A stretch of 8,008 bases of DNA from Eubacterium sp. (GTDB lineage: Bacteria > Bacillota_A > Clostridia > Lachnospirales > Lachnospiraceae): contig JAILEL010000371.1 in assembly GCA_024687845.1 (NCBI GenBank), forward strand, positions 1-8,008. Direction: 5' to 3'. The notes below the pieces were generated by a model, which ran no database searches, was not told where the DNA came from, and saw nothing but the letters and a program-made list of their open reading frames with translations. Below, piece after piece: positions 6,646 to 8,008 of this stretch. Within the stretch, counting starts at the first letter, position 1, and the number at the start of each line of letters is the position of its first letter. The translations under genes and the position numbers were made by a program.

Positions 6646-7122
6646 CTATATGGACTTTATACGTTCACTGATTACATTTTCCCTTATAAGATATGTCAGC
6701 ATCCAGTCTGTCCCTTCAATCGGGACATATGTAAGGGTTTCCTGTATACCATTATAATTAAATGTGATTACACCTCTCTTATGATCTTCAAAATCTTTTT
6801 TTACCTGTTTCAGAGAATAATCCTTATCAAACTTTGCTATCTCCAGTGCTTTAAAAAGATTATTAACATTTGCCTGTCCACTAAGGACTTTGTTACTCAG
6901 AGCTATTCCTTCAGAAGAATACAGATTACAATATGTGGTATTTGACTCGTCAGATGCTACAGAAACACCCTGCAGCATTTCATCCATCTCTATCTCCATA
7001 AAACAGACCATAAGCTCGTGATCTTTAAAAGAAACAGAGTTAACAGGTACCGCAATAATTACCGTCTTATTTTCTTCATTTATATCCTTAACATTAAAGT
7101 CATTATTTCCCCATTTTAACCT
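6646..7122 (-). pseudogene. Kinase fragment 1: Cache-like sensor domain remnant
   Basis: In-frame stretch of about 158 codons directly following the dipeptidase TAA, beginning RLKWGNNDFNVKDINEENKT and ending ENVISERIKSI before TAG 6646-6648. The pattern WGNNDFN, then a strand rich in VIIAVPVNS, then MVCFMEIEMDEML, and later the TLTYVPIEGTDWMLTYLI strand before the membrane, is that of the membrane-distal and proximal parts of a Cache-type extracellular sensor. An inner ATG at 7009-7011 is only a methionine of this domain, not a credible gene start, as no ribosome site precedes it and the homologous frame continues upstream. After the TAG the same frame continues with a membrane helix (LATAILLIMFHII) and a charged coiled coil to about 6446. 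Confidence 0.8.
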
Positions 7123-8008
7123 TTAATCTACACTATCTTCACTGACAGGGAACGTAAAATATGTATCAGGATATGGCTCATTCTCAAGAGTGAAATGCCA
7201 CCACTCTTCTTCAAGTGGTTTAAATCCATGATTCATCATAGCTTCTCTTAGTATCATTCTATTGTTATACTGTTCCTCTGTTATGTCTTTATAATCAGGA
7301 TGAGACAGCTCTCCGAAGTAATCAAATGTACCACCCATATCCACTTCTTTCTCTGTTCTCATATCGAACAAAGTAAGATCAATGGTACTTCCTCTGCTAT
7401 GTCCCGAATGTTCAGCTATATATCCCTGATCGAATAAAACTGACTTGTCAAGTTCAGGATAGAAGTAGTCCTTCATCCTTGTATCATCAACATCTTCAGC
7501 CCACTTTACGAAGTTTGTAACTGCCATCTGAGGACGATATGCATCATAAATCTTGAGCCTGTAACCCTTTTCCTGAAGTTCCTTACTTACTTCCTCAAGC
7601 TTCTCTGCCGCTTCAGAAGTAAGAAGCGCAACCGGCTCTTCATATCCATCTATCCTATCACCGACAAAGTTATAGGTTGAATAGTAACGAATTTCCAGAA
7701 TAGCATCAGGAACTGCTTCACTCAGAAGCACAAAATCAGAAGCATCATTTGACAGTTTAGTTCCATCCTCTGCATAGGTTATTTCAACCTTATCAGCATC
7801 TGTGTTCGATGCAGCTTTTTCTTCAACCTCAGTATCTTCATTCTTCTCAACTTTCTTGATATCTTCTGATTGATCAACCGTCAAATCAAAGCCTTCAAAA
7901 TTCTCATTATCCGGAAGTATCATATCAAAACCATCTGTGTAGTCCCAGGCTACATCAGCAGAGTCAACACTCATTCCCAGAACATGCCCGCCCTTGGTCT
8001 TATCTTCA
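7123..8008 (-). CDS. D-Ala-D-Ala dipeptidase, VanX/DdpX type (peptidase M15D), N-terminus off the window
   Basis: Zinc peptidase predicted to split D-Ala-D-Ala dipeptide. Numbering from the first in-window ATG (7972-7974): DAYRP (144-148, the substrate-side arginine R147), YNFVG (101-105), zinc ligands H192 and D199 in SGHSRGSTIDLTL, and EWWHF with catalytic base E257 and zinc ligand H260. All core residues of M15D are present, and the domain (about 78-276) has the usual 200-residue size. It is preceded by at least 88 residues that are acidic and low in complexity, typical of a spacer in an exported protein. The frame is open to the window edge (GGHVLG before the ATG) and the ATG has no ribosome site, so the true start, and any signal peptide, lie outside. 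Stop TAA 7123-7125. VanX proper is cytoplasmic and confers vancomycin resistance, but nothing here shows vanH/vanA neighbours; cell-wall dipeptide recycling is as likely. Confidence 0.88.
   Translation of the reverse strand, partial: EDKTKGGHVLGMSVDSADVAWDYTDGFDMILPDNENFEGFDLTVDQSEDIKKVEKNEDTEVEEKAASNTDADKVEITYAEDGTKLSNDASDFVLLSEAVPDAILEIRYYSTYNFVGDRIDGYEEPVALLTSEAAEKLEEVSKELQEKGYRLKIYDAYRPQMAVTNFVKWAEDVDDTRMKDYFYPELDKSVLFDQGYIAEHSGHSRGSTIDLTLFDMRTEKEVDMGGTFDYFGELSHPDYKDITEEQYNNRMILREAMMNHGFKPLEEEWWHFTLENEPYPDTYFTFPVSEDSVD

Larger units (their letters stand above)
5273..7122 (-). pseudogene. Decayed hybrid sensor histidine kinase (Cache - TM - HisKA - HATPase - REC)
   Basis: Remains of a membrane sensor kinase joined to a receiver domain, of the type common in Lachnospiraceae. 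Read from high to low coordinates: Cache-like outside sensor (about 6660-7113), membrane helix (about 6565-6635), coiled coil, linker, HisKA with H-box, HATPase, truncated receiver. Lesions seen: (1) no N-terminus, membrane helix 1 or start, the frame beginning right after the dipeptidase stop; (2) TAG at 6646-6648 before the membrane helix; (3) a frame-changing deletion near 6440-6448; (4) six A's where five keep the frame (6294-6299); (5) TAG at 5776-5778 inside the ATPase domain; (6) one G lost near 5714-5716; (7) receiver deletion near 5450. It cannot make a working kinase. The natural stop is TAG 5273-5275 after a normal receiver end. No promoter was recognised. Confidence 0.9.

Noticed and set aside
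5776..6648. Two internal TAG codons as recoded sense codons or read-through sites in the kinase.
   Set aside because: The same gene also has true frameshifts and deletions, and its natural end after FKTLEDLI is itself a TAG (5273-5275), so simple pseudogene decay explains the stops.
695..7122. BceRS/BceAB-like module pairing the histidine kinase with the FtsX transporter.
   Set aside because: The kinase is a multi-domain hybrid, not a small BceS type, it is inactive, and a TetR gene with its own operators stands between. The permease is also a two-FtsX type with two outside domains, unlike BceB with one.
7123..8008. Vancomycin resistance cluster because of the VanX-like dipeptidase.
   Set aside because: No vanH, vanA/B ligase, or intact vanRS pair is seen; the neighbouring kinase is a Cache-HisKA-REC hybrid of unrelated type and is broken.

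Overview
The window looks like low-GC chromosomal DNA from a Clostridia species, most likely a Lachnospiraceae (Butyrivibrio/Roseburia-type). The evidence is protein style only: a TetR regulator, a duplicated-FtsX permease and a Cache/HisKA/REC hybrid kinase of the kind common in that family, with AT-rich intergenic DNA and AGGAG-type ribosome sites. Every recognisable gene is on the minus strand, so the biological order runs from high to low coordinates.

From right to left: (i) 7123-8008, the C-terminal part of a VanX/DdpX-type D-Ala-D-Ala dipeptidase (peptidase M15D) with all expected catalytic residues and an acidic N-terminal region; its start is outside the window. (ii) 5273-7122, a badly decayed hybrid sensor histidine kinase. 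Its N-terminus is missing. The rest carries two in-frame TAG stops, an out-of-frame deletion that removes a linker/PAS-like segment, a one-base A insertion, a one-base G loss, and an in-frame deletion of the phosphoacceptor part of the receiver. (iii) 4509-5141, an intact TetR-family repressor with a good promoter and a 17-bp palindromic operator next to its -10 box. (iv) 4188-4508, an intergenic region with the tetR terminator, a second identical copy of the operator, and a symmetrical ~181-bp hairpin element of unknown kind. (v) 1-4187, a tight three-gene export operon: a 12-TM MFS efflux protein, a 753-residue double-FtsX ABC permease whose start overlaps the MFS gene, and a MacB/LolD-like ATPase 12 nt further on whose last residues run off the window.

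Reading of the system: the TetR protein probably represses itself and the MFS-permease-ATPase operon through two identical operators, and an unknown ligand (drug, peptide or lipid-like compound) would relieve repression. The MFS and ABC exporters would then be induced together. The large hairpin lies between the distal operator and the MFS start and may be a MITE-like insertion into the operon leader or a structured leader RNA. The dipeptidase and the dead kinase appear to be neighbours rather than parts of the efflux system.
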